A stretch of 16,244 bases of DNA from Candidatus Woesearchaeota archaeon (GTDB lineage Archaea > Nanobdellota > Nanobdellia > Woesearchaeales > GW2011-AR4), in contig JACPMU010000064.1 in NCBI GenBank assembly GCA_016185865.1, forward strand, positions 1-16,244, read 5' to 3'. The notes under the pieces were generated by a model. The model was not told where the DNA came from, did not search any database, and saw nothing but the letters and a program-made list of their open reading frames with translations. The translations under genes and the position numbers were made by a program. This document shows, in pieces, positions 1 through 6,327 of this stretch (positions are counted from its first letter, which is position 1; every line of letters begins with the position of its first letter).

Positions 1-138
1 CGAGGATACACCCTTCCCTTTTATTTTGTTGATAAGCAGTATCTAGACTGTTTGAATAATTTTTTGAAAACAGAATTCAAAGGGCAATATGCATTGTTTG
101 AGGAAAATGGGCACTATGTTTTAGGAGAATTTCATTAA
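1..138 (+). CDS. 3' end of an unrecognised gene
   Basis: An open frame runs from the first base of the window to a TAA at 136-138 and gives 45 residues ending in ENGHYVLGEFH. It is cut by the left edge, so start, length and function are unknown. The composition (aromatic-rich, balanced charge) looks like a normal folded C-terminus. Its stop overlaps the stop of purF, which comes from the other strand: the four bases TTAA at 135-138 hold both TAA codons. I do not recognise the family. Confidence 0.6.
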   Translation, partial: RGYTLPFYFVDKQYLDCLNNFLKTEFKGQYALFEENGHYVLGEFH

Positions 139-1676
139 CACGCATAAGTCCTGTCTTTGACTCCTTTCCTGAAGTTTTCCCAGGCTTTCTGGTATAATTT
201 CTTGCCATGAGGGGTTGGGTACTCCCCGGTTAAGCAAGCCATGCACAGGTCCTTTGCAGGCATTCCAATGCTTTTCACAAGCCCCTGTATGCTTTGGTAC
301 TTCAAAGAGTCAGCTCCTAAGTCTTTTGCTATTTTGGCAATTACCTCTTTTGAAGCCTCGCCTTTTCTTGGCTCCTGCTCGTATCTTGGAATAAGCAATT
401 CGCCAACAGTTGACATGTCAATGCCATAAAAGCATGGCCCTCTTATAGGAGGGCATGAAACACGGACATGAACCTCTTTTGCCCCTCCGACTTTTTTGAT
501 GTAATTGATAAGCTGCTTTGTTGTTGAGCCTCTCACAATGCTGTCATCAACAAGAAGCACTTTTTTGTTGTGCAGTATCTCTTTTAATGCAGTGTACTTG
601 TTTTGCACTCTGTCTTCCCTTGATGAGCCTTCAATGAATGTCCTTCCCACAAACCTGTTCCTTATTAAGCCTTCTGCAGACGGAACTTTTAATTCATAAG
701 CCATTGCGTCTCCAGCAGCTTTTGCAGTGTCAGGCACCGGAACAACAACATAATCCTCATCAATCTTTTCGGTTTCCTGCCTTGCAAGTTCTTTTCCAAG
801 ATTTGTTCTTGTTATATAAACAGACTGGTTATCCAAAACAGAGCTTACATTCGCAAAATAAACCCATTCAAACATGCAATGAGATTTTCTCGGGCTTTCA
901 GCGTATTTCTTGACTTCAACATGGCCGTTTTTCACATAAATCAAATGCCCCGGAGGCAGATGCTTGTAATCTGTAACACCGCAGTTAATCAATGCATTTG
1001 ATTCAGAAGCAGCAAGGAACATGTCATCTTTCCATCCATAAACAATCGGCCTAAACCCATAAGGATCCCGCAAAATTATCATCTCGCCAAAGGCATTGAT
1101 AAAAGCAATGTTGAAGCAGCCGTCGATTTTCTGCGCCAGCCTTCCAAAAACCTTGACAAGATTGGGTTTTTTTGCGCCTCTCAGCTCCCTTGAGATGTAG
1201 TGCATCAAAATCTCCGTGTCTGTGTTGTAAATAATGTGGTAATCGGCCTTTTCCATCAGATGCTGCTTAAGCTCCTGGTAGTTTGCAAGGTTGCCGTTCC
1301 AGCAGAATGAGAACCATTTCCATTTTCTTCCGTGGTGCCTTTCAAATGGTTGAGCTAAACTCCTTTCCTCGCTCCCTGATGTTGCGTACCTTACATGCCC
1401 AATTCCCTTGTTGCCTGAATACCTCTTAAACAGCTCCAAGGACTGCTGCTTGTCGCTTGTCTTGAAAACCTCGTTTACAGGGCCAAGCTCTTTGTATGTG
1501 TCAAGAATCTGCATTCTGGAAGGGTTGAATGTTGTAACACCGGCGCTTAACTGGCCCCGGTTTTGCTGGTTGAGAAGAAGCTTGTAGAGGTAAAACAGCG
1601 CCCTGTTTGCCGAGTCGCCGTTTTCCTTGATGTAAACGGCAGCTATGGCACAGTTATGATTTGCTTCACCTTGCAT
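135..1676 (-). CDS. purF: Amidophosphoribosyltransferase (glutamine PRPP amidotransferase)
   Basis: First committed step of purine synthesis: PRPP plus glutamine gives 5-phosphoribosylamine. The 513-residue product has an N-terminal class II glutaminase domain and a C-terminal phosphoribosyltransferase domain. Cys9 (NHNCAIAAVY) fits the nucleophile exposed after removal of a short propeptide. GIGHVRYATSG (91-101), NGNL (127-130) and NTDTEI (151-156) are glutaminase motifs. VLLVDDSIVRGSTT (373-386) is the PRPP loop. Cys267, Cys415, Cys478 and Cys481 sit where the Bacillus-type enzyme binds a 4Fe-4S cluster, so a cluster is likely. The residue before NGNL is Trp, where E. coli and B. subtilis have His. 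The start is ATG at 1676, with an in-frame stop four codons upstream and a strong GGGGG Shine-Dalgarno. The gene is divergent from purD. Confidence 0.95.
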   Translation of the reverse strand: MQGEANHNCAIAAVYIKENGDSANRALFYLYKLLLNQQNRGQLSAGVTTFNPSRMQILDTYKELGPVNEVFKTSDKQQSLELFKRYSGNKGIGHVRYATSGSEERSLAQPFERHHGRKWKWFSFCWNGNLANYQELKQHLMEKADYHIIYNTDTEILMHYISRELRGAKKPNLVKVFGRLAQKIDGCFNIAFINAFGEMIILRDPYGFRPIVYGWKDDMFLAASESNALINCGVTDYKHLPPGHLIYVKNGHVEVKKYAESPRKSHCMFEWVYFANVSSVLDNQSVYITRTNLGKELARQETEKIDEDYVVVPVPDTAKAAGDAMAYELKVPSAEGLIRNRFVGRTFIEGSSREDRVQNKYTALKEILHNKKVLLVDDSIVRGSTTKQLINYIKKVGGAKEVHVRVSCPPIRGPCFYGIDMSTVGELLIPRYEQEPRKGEASKEVIAKIAKDLGADSLKYQSIQGLVKSIGMPAKDLCMACLTGEYPTPHGKKLYQKAWENFRKGVKDRTYAC

Positions 1677-1711
1677 ATTGCCCCCTTATGCTTGTTTGTA
1701 GGTATAAGTTT

Positions 1712-1719
1712 TATATAAA
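1712..1719 (-). promoter_or_regulatory. TATA box for purF
   Basis: On the minus strand this reads TTTATATA, a good archaeal TATA box. Its first base is 43 nt from the purF ATG. With initiation about 30 nt downstream of the box's first base, this leaves a leader of about 13 nt that carries the purF ribosome binding site (TAAGGGGGCAATATG). Initiation site not observed. Confidence 0.55.
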
Positions 1720-1792
1720 TGTTTTGTATTTTTTACTTAGGATTTTTGGATAATTTTCAATATTGAAGATAAACAAAAAATTATAACAAACT

Positions 1793-1800
1793 ATTTAAAT
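1793..1800 (+). promoter_or_regulatory. TATA box for purD
   Basis: ATTTAAAT lies 37 nt upstream of the purD ATG in the 153-nt purF-purD divergent region. It predicts a leader of only a few bases. No Shine-Dalgarno precedes the ATG, consistent with leaderless or near-leaderless translation. The rest of the divergent region is A/T-rich with nothing else I can name. Confidence 0.45.
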
Positions 1801-1829
1801 CATCAATCTTAACTTCTTGTTGTGGTTTG

Positions 1830-3118
1830 ATGAAAATACTTCTTGTAGGCAACGGAGCAAGAGAGCATTGCATAGCAGAAACACTGAAAAAAAGCAAGCA
1901 ATCAGTGCTTTATTCTTATCTAAAGTCAAAAAATCCCGGCATCATTTCTTTGTCAAAAGGCTTTGAAACTGGCGATTACAGTGATTTAAATAAAATAAAA
2001 TCATATACTCACAAAATAAAGCCTGATTTTGCCTTTATTGGACCAGAGGACCCATTAAGCAATGGAGTTGCTGATTTGTTAATCAGTATTGGTATTCCAA
2101 CTATTGGCCCGACAAAAAAACTGGCAAGGCTTGAAACAAGCAAATCATTCACAAGAAGCTTATTGAAGAAATACAAAATAAATGGGAATCCAGAGTTTGG
2201 GGTATTTGATAAAAAAAATATCGGCAATGCCAAAAAATTCATTGATGGGCTAAGCCAGTGCGTTATAAAGCCGGATGGCTTGACAGGAGGCAAGGGAGTT
2301 AAAGTGCAGGGAGACCATTTCAGGACAAAAAAAGAGGCATTTGACTATTGCAGCGAAGTTTTGCAGGCTCATTCTTTTGTTGTTGTTGAAGAAAAACTGG
2401 AAGGGGAAGAATTTTCTTTGCAATGCCTGACAGATGGAAAAACAGCTGCTGCAATGCCTCCTGTGCAGGACCACAAAAGGGCTTTTGTTGGCGATAAAGG
2501 AAGCAATACCGGAGGAATGGGTTCTTACTCATGCGAAAACCATCTGCTTCCGTTCTTGGAGAAAAAAGACATTGAAGAAGGATTGAAAATAACCCAAAAA
2601 GTTGCCAATGCTGTCTATAAGGAAACAGGAGAATTCTACAGGGGAATCATGTACGCAGGATTAATAAAAACAAAATATGGAATAAAACTGCTTGAGTACA
2701 ATGCAAGGCTTGGGGATCCAGAGGCAATGAACGTGCTGCCATTAATGGAAACAGACTTTGTTGATGTATGCGGTGCAATAACAAATCAAAAACTAAATAA
2801 AATAAAGATAAAATTTCAAAAGAAAGCTACTGTTTGCAAATATATTGTGCCGGATGGCTATCCAGACAACCCTGCTAAAAACCTCAAAATGCAAAATTAT
2901 ATTATGCTTCTGTTGAACAGAAGGAAAATGGGATTTACACCACAGGCTCAAGGGCTATTGCATGCCTTGGGATAGCCGATACCTTGGAAAAAGCAGAGAA
3001 AATTGCCGAGGAGACAACAAAATCAGTCAATGGAAAACTGTTCCACAGAAAGGATATTGGGACAAAGAAACTCATTGAGAAAAGAATAAGGCATATGTCA
3101 GAAATCATGCATAAATAA
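1830..3118 (+). CDS. purD: Phosphoribosylamine-glycine ligase, interrupted by a -1 frameshift
   Basis: GAR synthetase, an ATP-grasp ligase joining phosphoribosylamine (PurF's product) to glycine. The start is ATG 1830; a TTG one codon upstream is less likely. GNGAREH near the N-terminus, KPDGLTGGKG, NTGGMGSYS and LLEYNARLGDPEA are family motifs. The first frame drifts off the family after GYPDNPAKN and stops at 2975. The missing C-terminus continues without defect in the -1 frame from about 2888 to TAA 3116-3118, reading NAKLYYASVEQ and ending with a conserved-looking FHRKDIGTKKLIEKR. One extra A in the AAAA run at 2886-2889 would restore a 429-residue enzyme of normal length. The rest shows no decay, so this is a sequencing error, a very recent mutation or a slippage site. 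Confidence 0.9.
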
Positions 3119-3126
3119 TCAAAAAC

Positions 3127-3134
3127 TTTAAATA
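3127..3134 (+). promoter_or_regulatory. TATA box with A-rich upstream element
   Basis: TTTAAATA, 31 nt before the ATG at 3158. It is part of the 15-mer CAAAAACTTTAAATA (3120-3134), which recurs exactly upstream of galT. It begins right after the purD stop. The predicted start of transcription is at or next to the start codon. Confidence 0.55.
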
Positions 3135-3157
3135 TCTTAAATAAAAGAGGATATGCA

Positions 3158-3889
3158 ATGGCTAAAAAAAGAGGGAAATCCAAAGCTAAACCTAAGGCTA
3201 TTTCTAGAAAACCATCTAAAAAAGCTAAACACCCAAGAAGAAAAGCACATAGGGCACCGCAAAAAACCATATCCATAATCGCTGAAAAGCCAAAGCCAAT
3301 GAAGGAAGCGCTAAAGGAGCTTGAGATTCTTGCTGAAAAGAATGTTGAAAGCAAGGTGAATAATGTTGAAAAAATGGAAGAGCAGATAGGAAAAAATGAA
3401 ACTGCAATAATGACGGAAGAGAAAAAGATTGAAAAGCAAACCGAAAAGGTTGAAAAGCTGGAAAAGGACATCAAAAGGGATGTTGCAGCAAGGCCATTGA
3501 GAAAATTCACAATAAAGGACCTTAACAAGGGCATAATAGGCGCTTTTATCGGCGTTGTTGCTCACTTTGCATTCATCTACGGCAAGGAGATAGCAACCCA
3601 AATAACAACTGCAAGAGCAACTGTTTTGCTGATTTTTTCCTATGTATTAATAATAATTTTAATGTATGAGACAGGCTACAGGGAAATAAAGGAGAAAAGA
3701 TTTTTGGGAAAACAGAAAAAAAGGGCAACAGCAATTTATATAACATCCGTCATTATGATTCCGATAATATTCTTCTTATTTAACCAGATCAATTTTTCTG
3801 ATCCAATTGGACTGTACAAGCAGATTGCGGTAACATCGGTGCTTGCATCTGTAGGCGCAGGAACAGCTGACCTGATTGGAAGGGATTAA
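3158..3889 (+). CDS. Membrane protein with Lys/Arg-rich tail and coiled coil
   Basis: The product has 243 residues. Residues 1-37 hold about 17 Lys or Arg and resemble a nucleic-acid-binding tail. Residues 50-108 are Glu/Lys-rich with heptad-like spacing, likely a coiled coil. Four hydrophobic segments follow at about 125-142, 153-172, 191-208 and 222-240, so the C-terminal half should be membrane-embedded. YREIKEKRFLGKQKKRA between the second and third segments recalls small archaeal membrane families such as DUF2391, but that is a weak memory match. AAAAGAGG stands 8 nt before the ATG, although the TATA box predicts a leaderless message. Function unknown; the layout could tether DNA, RNA or ribosomes to the membrane, which is inference. 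Confidence 0.8.
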   Translation: MAKKRGKSKAKPKAISRKPSKKAKHPRRKAHRAPQKTISIIAEKPKPMKEALKELEILAEKNVESKVNNVEKMEEQIGKNETAIMTEEKKIEKQTEKVEKLEKDIKRDVAARPLRKFTIKDLNKGIIGAFIGVVAHFAFIYGKEIATQITTARATVLLIFSYVLIIILMYETGYREIKEKRFLGKQKKRATAIYITSVIMIPIIFFLFNQINFSDPIGLYKQIAVTSVLASVGAGTADLIGRD

Positions 3890-3892
3890 GTT

Positions 3893-3900
3893 TTTATATT
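3893..3900 (+). promoter_or_regulatory. TATA box for the 3925-5505 gene group
   Basis: TTTATATT lies 32 nt before the ATG at 3925, just after the stop of the preceding gene (3889). It probably drives the three genes from 3925 to 5505, since I see no comparable box before the second and third. Confidence 0.5.
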
Positions 3901-3924
3901 CTGTCAAACAGCCGGCTGAATGCA

Positions 3925-4215
3925 ATGGATCACAGATGGCATTACATAGTAGCATTATTGCCTTGCCAGAAGCAGCACCTAAGTTCAGTCTATGTTTGGG
4001 CAATAAGCTCCGAAGAGACATTTGGGGTTTATAGTGCAATGTCCAGGGCCCATGCTGACGAAATTATAATTGTGCAGCCATTAAATACGGAAGAAAGTGA
4101 AAGACTAGAGCAAAAAGTTGAGAAATCAGGCATACAGCTTCACGATGCTAAAAAACACGGTTATGTGACTCCAGAGGAAATAGTCAAGCCGAATGTGCGT
4201 TTTCAAAAAGTTTAG
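3925..4215 (+). CDS. Unrecognised 96-residue protein
   Basis: I do not recognise this family. The product is soluble-looking, with one Cys (Cys14) and a Leu/Val/Ile-rich core, for example DEIIIVQPLNTEESERLEQKV, which suggests a small alpha/beta fold. There is no signal peptide and no clear membrane helix. The start is ATG 3925, 32 nt after the first base of a TATA box and without a Shine-Dalgarno, fitting a leaderless message. A methyltransferase starts 14 nt after its stop. The coding call rests on frame integrity, promoter spacing and protein-like composition. Confidence 0.65.
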   Translation: MDHRWHYIVALLPCQKQHLSSVYVWAISSEETFGVYSAMSRAHADEIIIVQPLNTEESERLEQKVEKSGIQLHDAKKHGYVTPEEIVKPNVRFQKV

Positions 4216-4228
4216 ATTTTGAATTAAA

Positions 4229-4951
4229 ATGAAAAACCAAATGCTTTACAAGGAACTTGCAAAATATTATGATTTGATATATCACTGGAAAAACTATAAA
4301 AAAGAAACCAATCAAATTAAAAAATTAATTTCAAAATACAAGAAATCTGATGGAAAAAAGCTTCTTGAAGTTGGATGCGGCACAGGCAAACATCTTAAGT
4401 ATCTAAAAGATAGTTTTTCTTGCACTGGTACTGATATAAGCGGAGACATATTAAACATAGCTAAAAAGAATGTTGAAGGAGTCTTATTTAAAAAAGCGGA
4501 TATGAAAAAATTAAGACTCAATAAAAAATTTGATATAATCCTGTGCTTATTCAGTTCAATAGGTTATGTTAAAACCTATACAAATTTAAAGCATACAATA
4601 AAGAATGTTAGTAGGCATTTAACAAAAGGCGGAATTACAATAATTGAGCCATGGTTCAGCAAGTCTAAATTCAAAGCAGGCATGCCAGGAATGACTACTT
4701 ATGACGGCAAATACCTCAAAATTGCAAGGCTCAACATTTCTGAAGTAAAAAACAACTTATCAATCCTAAACATGCATTATCTAATCGCAGAAAAAAACAA
4801 GAATATAAAATTTTTCGCTGACAGGCATGAATTAGGGCTTTTTGATACCAGTAAAACATTGAAAATTATGAAAGATGCAGGTTTTAAAGCAAAATTTTTG
4901 AAAAATGGCTTAATGAAAGATAGAGGAATATATGTTGGAATTAAAGTTTAA
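4229..4951 (+). CDS. Class I SAM-dependent methyltransferase
   Basis: The product has 240 residues with a Rossmann-type methyltransferase fold. Motif I is LLEVGCGTG (45-53). The acidic residue binding the SAM ribose is probably Asp69 (TGTDIS), and KADMKKL (89-95) fits the next SAM-contacting loop. FDIILCLFSSIGYV (101-114) is the motif IV region. The N-terminal LAKYYDLIYHWKNYKKE is typical of the small-molecule group that includes the DesVI/TylM1 sugar N-methyltransferases, but the substrate cannot be read from sequence. The C-terminal half has the usual beta-rich extension. The gene is A-rich with no Shine-Dalgarno. Only 2 nt separate it from the folate cyclo-ligase gene, so co-transcription is likely. 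Confidence 0.85.
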   Translation: MKNQMLYKELAKYYDLIYHWKNYKKETNQIKKLISKYKKSDGKKLLEVGCGTGKHLKYLKDSFSCTGTDISGDILNIAKKNVEGVLFKKADMKKLRLNKKFDIILCLFSSIGYVKTYTNLKHTIKNVSRHLTKGGITIIEPWFSKSKFKAGMPGMTTYDGKYLKIARLNISEVKNNLSILNMHYLIAEKNKNIKFFADRHELGLFDTSKTLKIMKDAGFKAKFLKNGLMKDRGIYVGIKV

Positions 4952-4953
4952 AA

Positions 4954-5505
4954 ATGAAAAATCAGCTTAAGGAATCAATACTTGAAAAGCGCAATTCTCT
5001 TTCAAGAGAAGAAATTCTGGAAAAAAGCAATCAGATAAAAATCAACTTATTCAGCCTTGGCCATTATAAAAAATCAAAAACAGTGATGTTCTTTGCCTCT
5101 TTCAGCAGCGAGGTTCATACGCATGACATGGTAAAAGAATCCTTAAAAAATAAAACTGTTGTTCTGCCAAAGGTTGCGCAGCATGAAATAGAGCCTTCTG
5201 TAGTAATTGATTTTGACAATTTAATTCCTGGAAAATTCGGAATTCCCGAGCCTATTGAAGCAATGAAAATTGCCCATAAAAACATTGATTTAGTTCTGGT
5301 GCCGGGAATTGCTTTTGACAAGGAAGGCCACAGGATTGGATACGGCTATGGCTACTATGACAAATTCCTGAGAAAAGCGCCAAAGGCAGTCAAAATTGGC
5401 CTGGCTTTTGATTTCCAGCTAGTTGACAAAATACCGAAAGAAACGCATGACGTGCCTGTTGACATGATTGTGACTGAGAAAAGGGTTGTGCAGTGCGGGA
5501 AATAA
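4954..5505 (+). CDS. 5-formyltetrahydrofolate cyclo-ligase (MTHFS)
   Basis: ATP-dependent conversion of 5-formyl-THF to 5,10-methenyl-THF, returning a storage folate to the one-carbon pool used in purine synthesis. The 183 residues match the usual family length. N-terminal KRNSLS (12-17), FGIPEP (95-100), VPGIAFD (116-122), GHRIGYGYGYYDKFL (125-139) and HDVPVDMIVTE (165-175) are in the expected order. The glycine-rich loop usually reads GYGGGYYD; here the middle Gly is Tyr132, a variant in or near the nucleotide site. It starts 2 nt after the methyltransferase stop, with no separate promoter visible. The one-carbon theme agrees with purF, purD and prs in the same window. Confidence 0.92.
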   Translation: MKNQLKESILEKRNSLSREEILEKSNQIKINLFSLGHYKKSKTVMFFASFSSEVHTHDMVKESLKNKTVVLPKVAQHEIEPSVVIDFDNLIPGKFGIPEPIEAMKIAHKNIDLVLVPGIAFDKEGHRIGYGYGYYDKFLRKAPKAVKIGLAFDFQLVDKIPKETHDVPVDMIVTEKRVVQCGK

Positions 5506-5516
5506 TAGTAAAAAAC

Positions 5517-5524
5517 TTTATAAA
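5517..5524 (+). promoter_or_regulatory. TATA box for the gene at 5549
   Basis: TTTATAAA preceded by AAAAAAC, 32 nt before the ATG at 5549. Same A-run plus CTTTA layout as the boxes at 3127 and 12014. Predicts a leaderless message. Confidence 0.55.
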
Positions 5525-5548
5525 ACAAACTAATTTCCCAACTAAAAT

Positions 5549-6052
5549 ATGGGGATTAACCACCATAATGACCCGGAAGCAGCAAGTCAAATTGAGAAAC
5601 TGAGAAAAGAAGGTGAATCTGATTCTGAAGAATCAGCTTATCAACCGGGGCAAGTCCGAGATTTATTAGATTTTTTTAAACCTAAATCTAAGTTGGATAT
5701 TGTGATTTACGCTGCTAGTGCAGCCGCAGGCATTACACACAGCTATTGCGATATGAATGGAATTCCCCTTCAACATTCTGTTCCCATTTTCGGCGATTTA
5801 GAATCACTTTTAATATGGGGACCATCGTTGGCTAGTGGACTTGCAGGAGCCATTATGGGAACAAAAAACAATAATGAATCCTATGTTATATTTATACCTG
5901 AAGTTTCTCCTTTGGAAATTCCAACCAAATTTGCAATTATTGGCGGAGCTTTTATTGATGGTTTGTCAGCAGCCTTTAAAAGCGGAGTTGCAAATTTAGG
6001 AGGTTATGCTGTTCCTTATATCGCTAGAGGTTTAAATTACATAAAAGGATGA
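5549..6052 (+). CDS. Unrecognised hydrophobic protein, probably membrane-associated
   Basis: The product has 167 residues and is not a family I know. Residues 1-48 are polar and acidic (QIEKLRKEGESDSEESAYQP). The rest is rich in Gly, Ala and Ile, with hydrophobic stretches near 49-63, 86-104 and 127-150 that could be two or three membrane or re-entrant segments. There is no N-terminal signal peptide. The ATG at 5549 has no Shine-Dalgarno and lies 32 nt from a TATA box. It converges on the tRNA pair, with T tracts between them. Confidence concerns its being a real gene, not a function. Confidence 0.65.
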   Translation: MGINHHNDPEAASQIEKLRKEGESDSEESAYQPGQVRDLLDFFKPKSKLDIVIYAASAAAGITHSYCDMNGIPLQHSVPIFGDLESLLIWGPSLASGLAGAIMGTKNNNESYVIFIPEVSPLEIPTKFAIIGGAFIDGLSAAFKSGVANLGGYAVPYIARGLNYIKG

Positions 6053-6056
6053 AAGA

Positions 6057-6087
6057 TTTTTTCTGGAATATTCCTTTAAATAAAAAA
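6057..6087. terminator. Bidirectional T-tract terminator with central palindrome
   Basis: Six T on the plus strand (6057-6062) end the 5549-6052 gene. Six A (6082-6087), which are six T on the minus strand, begin right after the 3' end of tRNA-Gly. Between them lies the perfect palindrome GGAATATTCC (6065-6074). Short oligo-T runs are the known archaeal termination signal. The palindrome may be incidental. Confidence 0.55.
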
Positions 6088-6186
6088 TGCGCGAGCCGAG
6101 ATTCGAACTCCCGATTTTAGCATTTGCTAAAATTCTCGGGTGAGAGCCTTGGCAAGGCCCTATCATAGCCACTAGATCACTCGCGC
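6088..6186 (-). tRNA. tRNA-Gly(GCC) with a T-arm intron
   Basis: Read on the minus strand. The acceptor GCGCGAG/CTCGCGC pairs fully, with discriminator A and no encoded CCA. The D stem is ATC/GAT with loop TAGTGGCTAT. The anticodon stem GGGCC/GGCTC closes loop TTGCCAA, so the anticodon is GCC (plus-strand bases 6151-6153). The T stem is CCGAG/CTCGG with loop TTCGAAT, but a 27-nt insert separates CCGAG from the loop. Removing it leaves a normal 72-nt tRNA. The gene lies 9 nt downstream of tRNA-Val on the same strand and probably shares its transcript. Confidence 0.92.
6108..6134 (-). other. 27-nt tRNA-Gly intron at position 53/54
   Basis: The insert begins AATTTTAGC and ends CGGGAG on the minus strand. 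CCCG at the end of the first exon pairs with CGGG in the intron, giving a 4-bp central helix. It is flanked by 3-nt bulges AGA and AGT; cutting each after AG yields CCGAG joined to TTCGAAT. The intron interior forms an 8-bp hairpin, ATTTTAGC/GCTAAAAT. The helix outside the second bulge is poor, so this is a relaxed bulge-helix-bulge site. It is non-canonical compared with the usual 37/38 position. Confidence 0.85.
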
Positions 6187-6195
6187 ATAAGCAAA

Positions 6196-6282
6196 TGGGC
6201 CCGACCAGATTCGAACTGGTGACCTACACCGCCCTTAGTAATACATGTAAGGGTGTTGTCATAACCGCTAGACCACAGGCCC
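6196..6282 (-). tRNA. tRNA-Val(TAC) with an anticodon-loop intron
   Basis: Minus strand. The acceptor GGGCCTG/CGGGCCC has one T-G pair; the discriminator is A and no CCA is encoded. The D stem is GTC/GAC, the anticodon stem ACACC/GGTGT, the variable loop AGGTC, and the T stem ACCAG/CTGGT with loop TTCGAAT. The anticodon loop holds 21 nt. Removing 14 nt at 37/38 leaves CTTACAC with anticodon TAC (plus-strand bases 6247-6249), a valine tRNA. The mature length is 73 nt. It is first in the two-tRNA unit. Confidence 0.94.
6232..6245 (-). other. 14-nt canonical intron of tRNA-Val, position 37/38
   Basis: The intron reads TGTATTACTAAGGG. CTTA (loop positions 32-35) pairs with TAAG in the intron as the 4-bp central helix. 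The bulges are CAT, cut after CA, and GGC, cut after GG, with the anticodon stem as outer helix. This is a complete canonical bulge-helix-bulge at near-minimal length: the intron interior leaves room for only a two-pair stem. Confidence 0.88.
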
Positions 6283-6309
6283 AAATGAATAAGTTGTATT
6301 AATAAACTG

Positions 6310-6317
6310 TATAAAAA
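6310..6317 (-). promoter_or_regulatory. TATA box for the tRNA-Val/tRNA-Gly unit
   Basis: Minus strand TTTTTATA, with AAAAAGG upstream resembling a BRE. The first base is 35 nt from the mature 5' end of tRNA-Val, so RNase P would remove only a few leader bases. It sits between the nuclease stop (6328) and the tRNA. Confidence 0.55.
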
Positions 6318-6327
6318 CCTTTTTAAT

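Noticed and set aside
1827..1832. TGATGA as a C box of a C/D guide RNA
   Set aside because: No D box or second box pair is at the required spacing, and the bases are the purD start region.
6065..6074. GGAATATTCC palindrome as an operator or attachment site
   Set aside because: It lies between T tracts that end two convergent units, and no integrase or regulator is nearby. Best treated as part of the terminator region.
6088..6186. Reading the tRNA-Gly insert as a long variable arm of a class II tRNA
   Set aside because: The T stem would then be GGGAG/CTCGG with only three pairs, and the anticodon GCC is not Ser or Leu. Intron removal gives a fully paired T stem.
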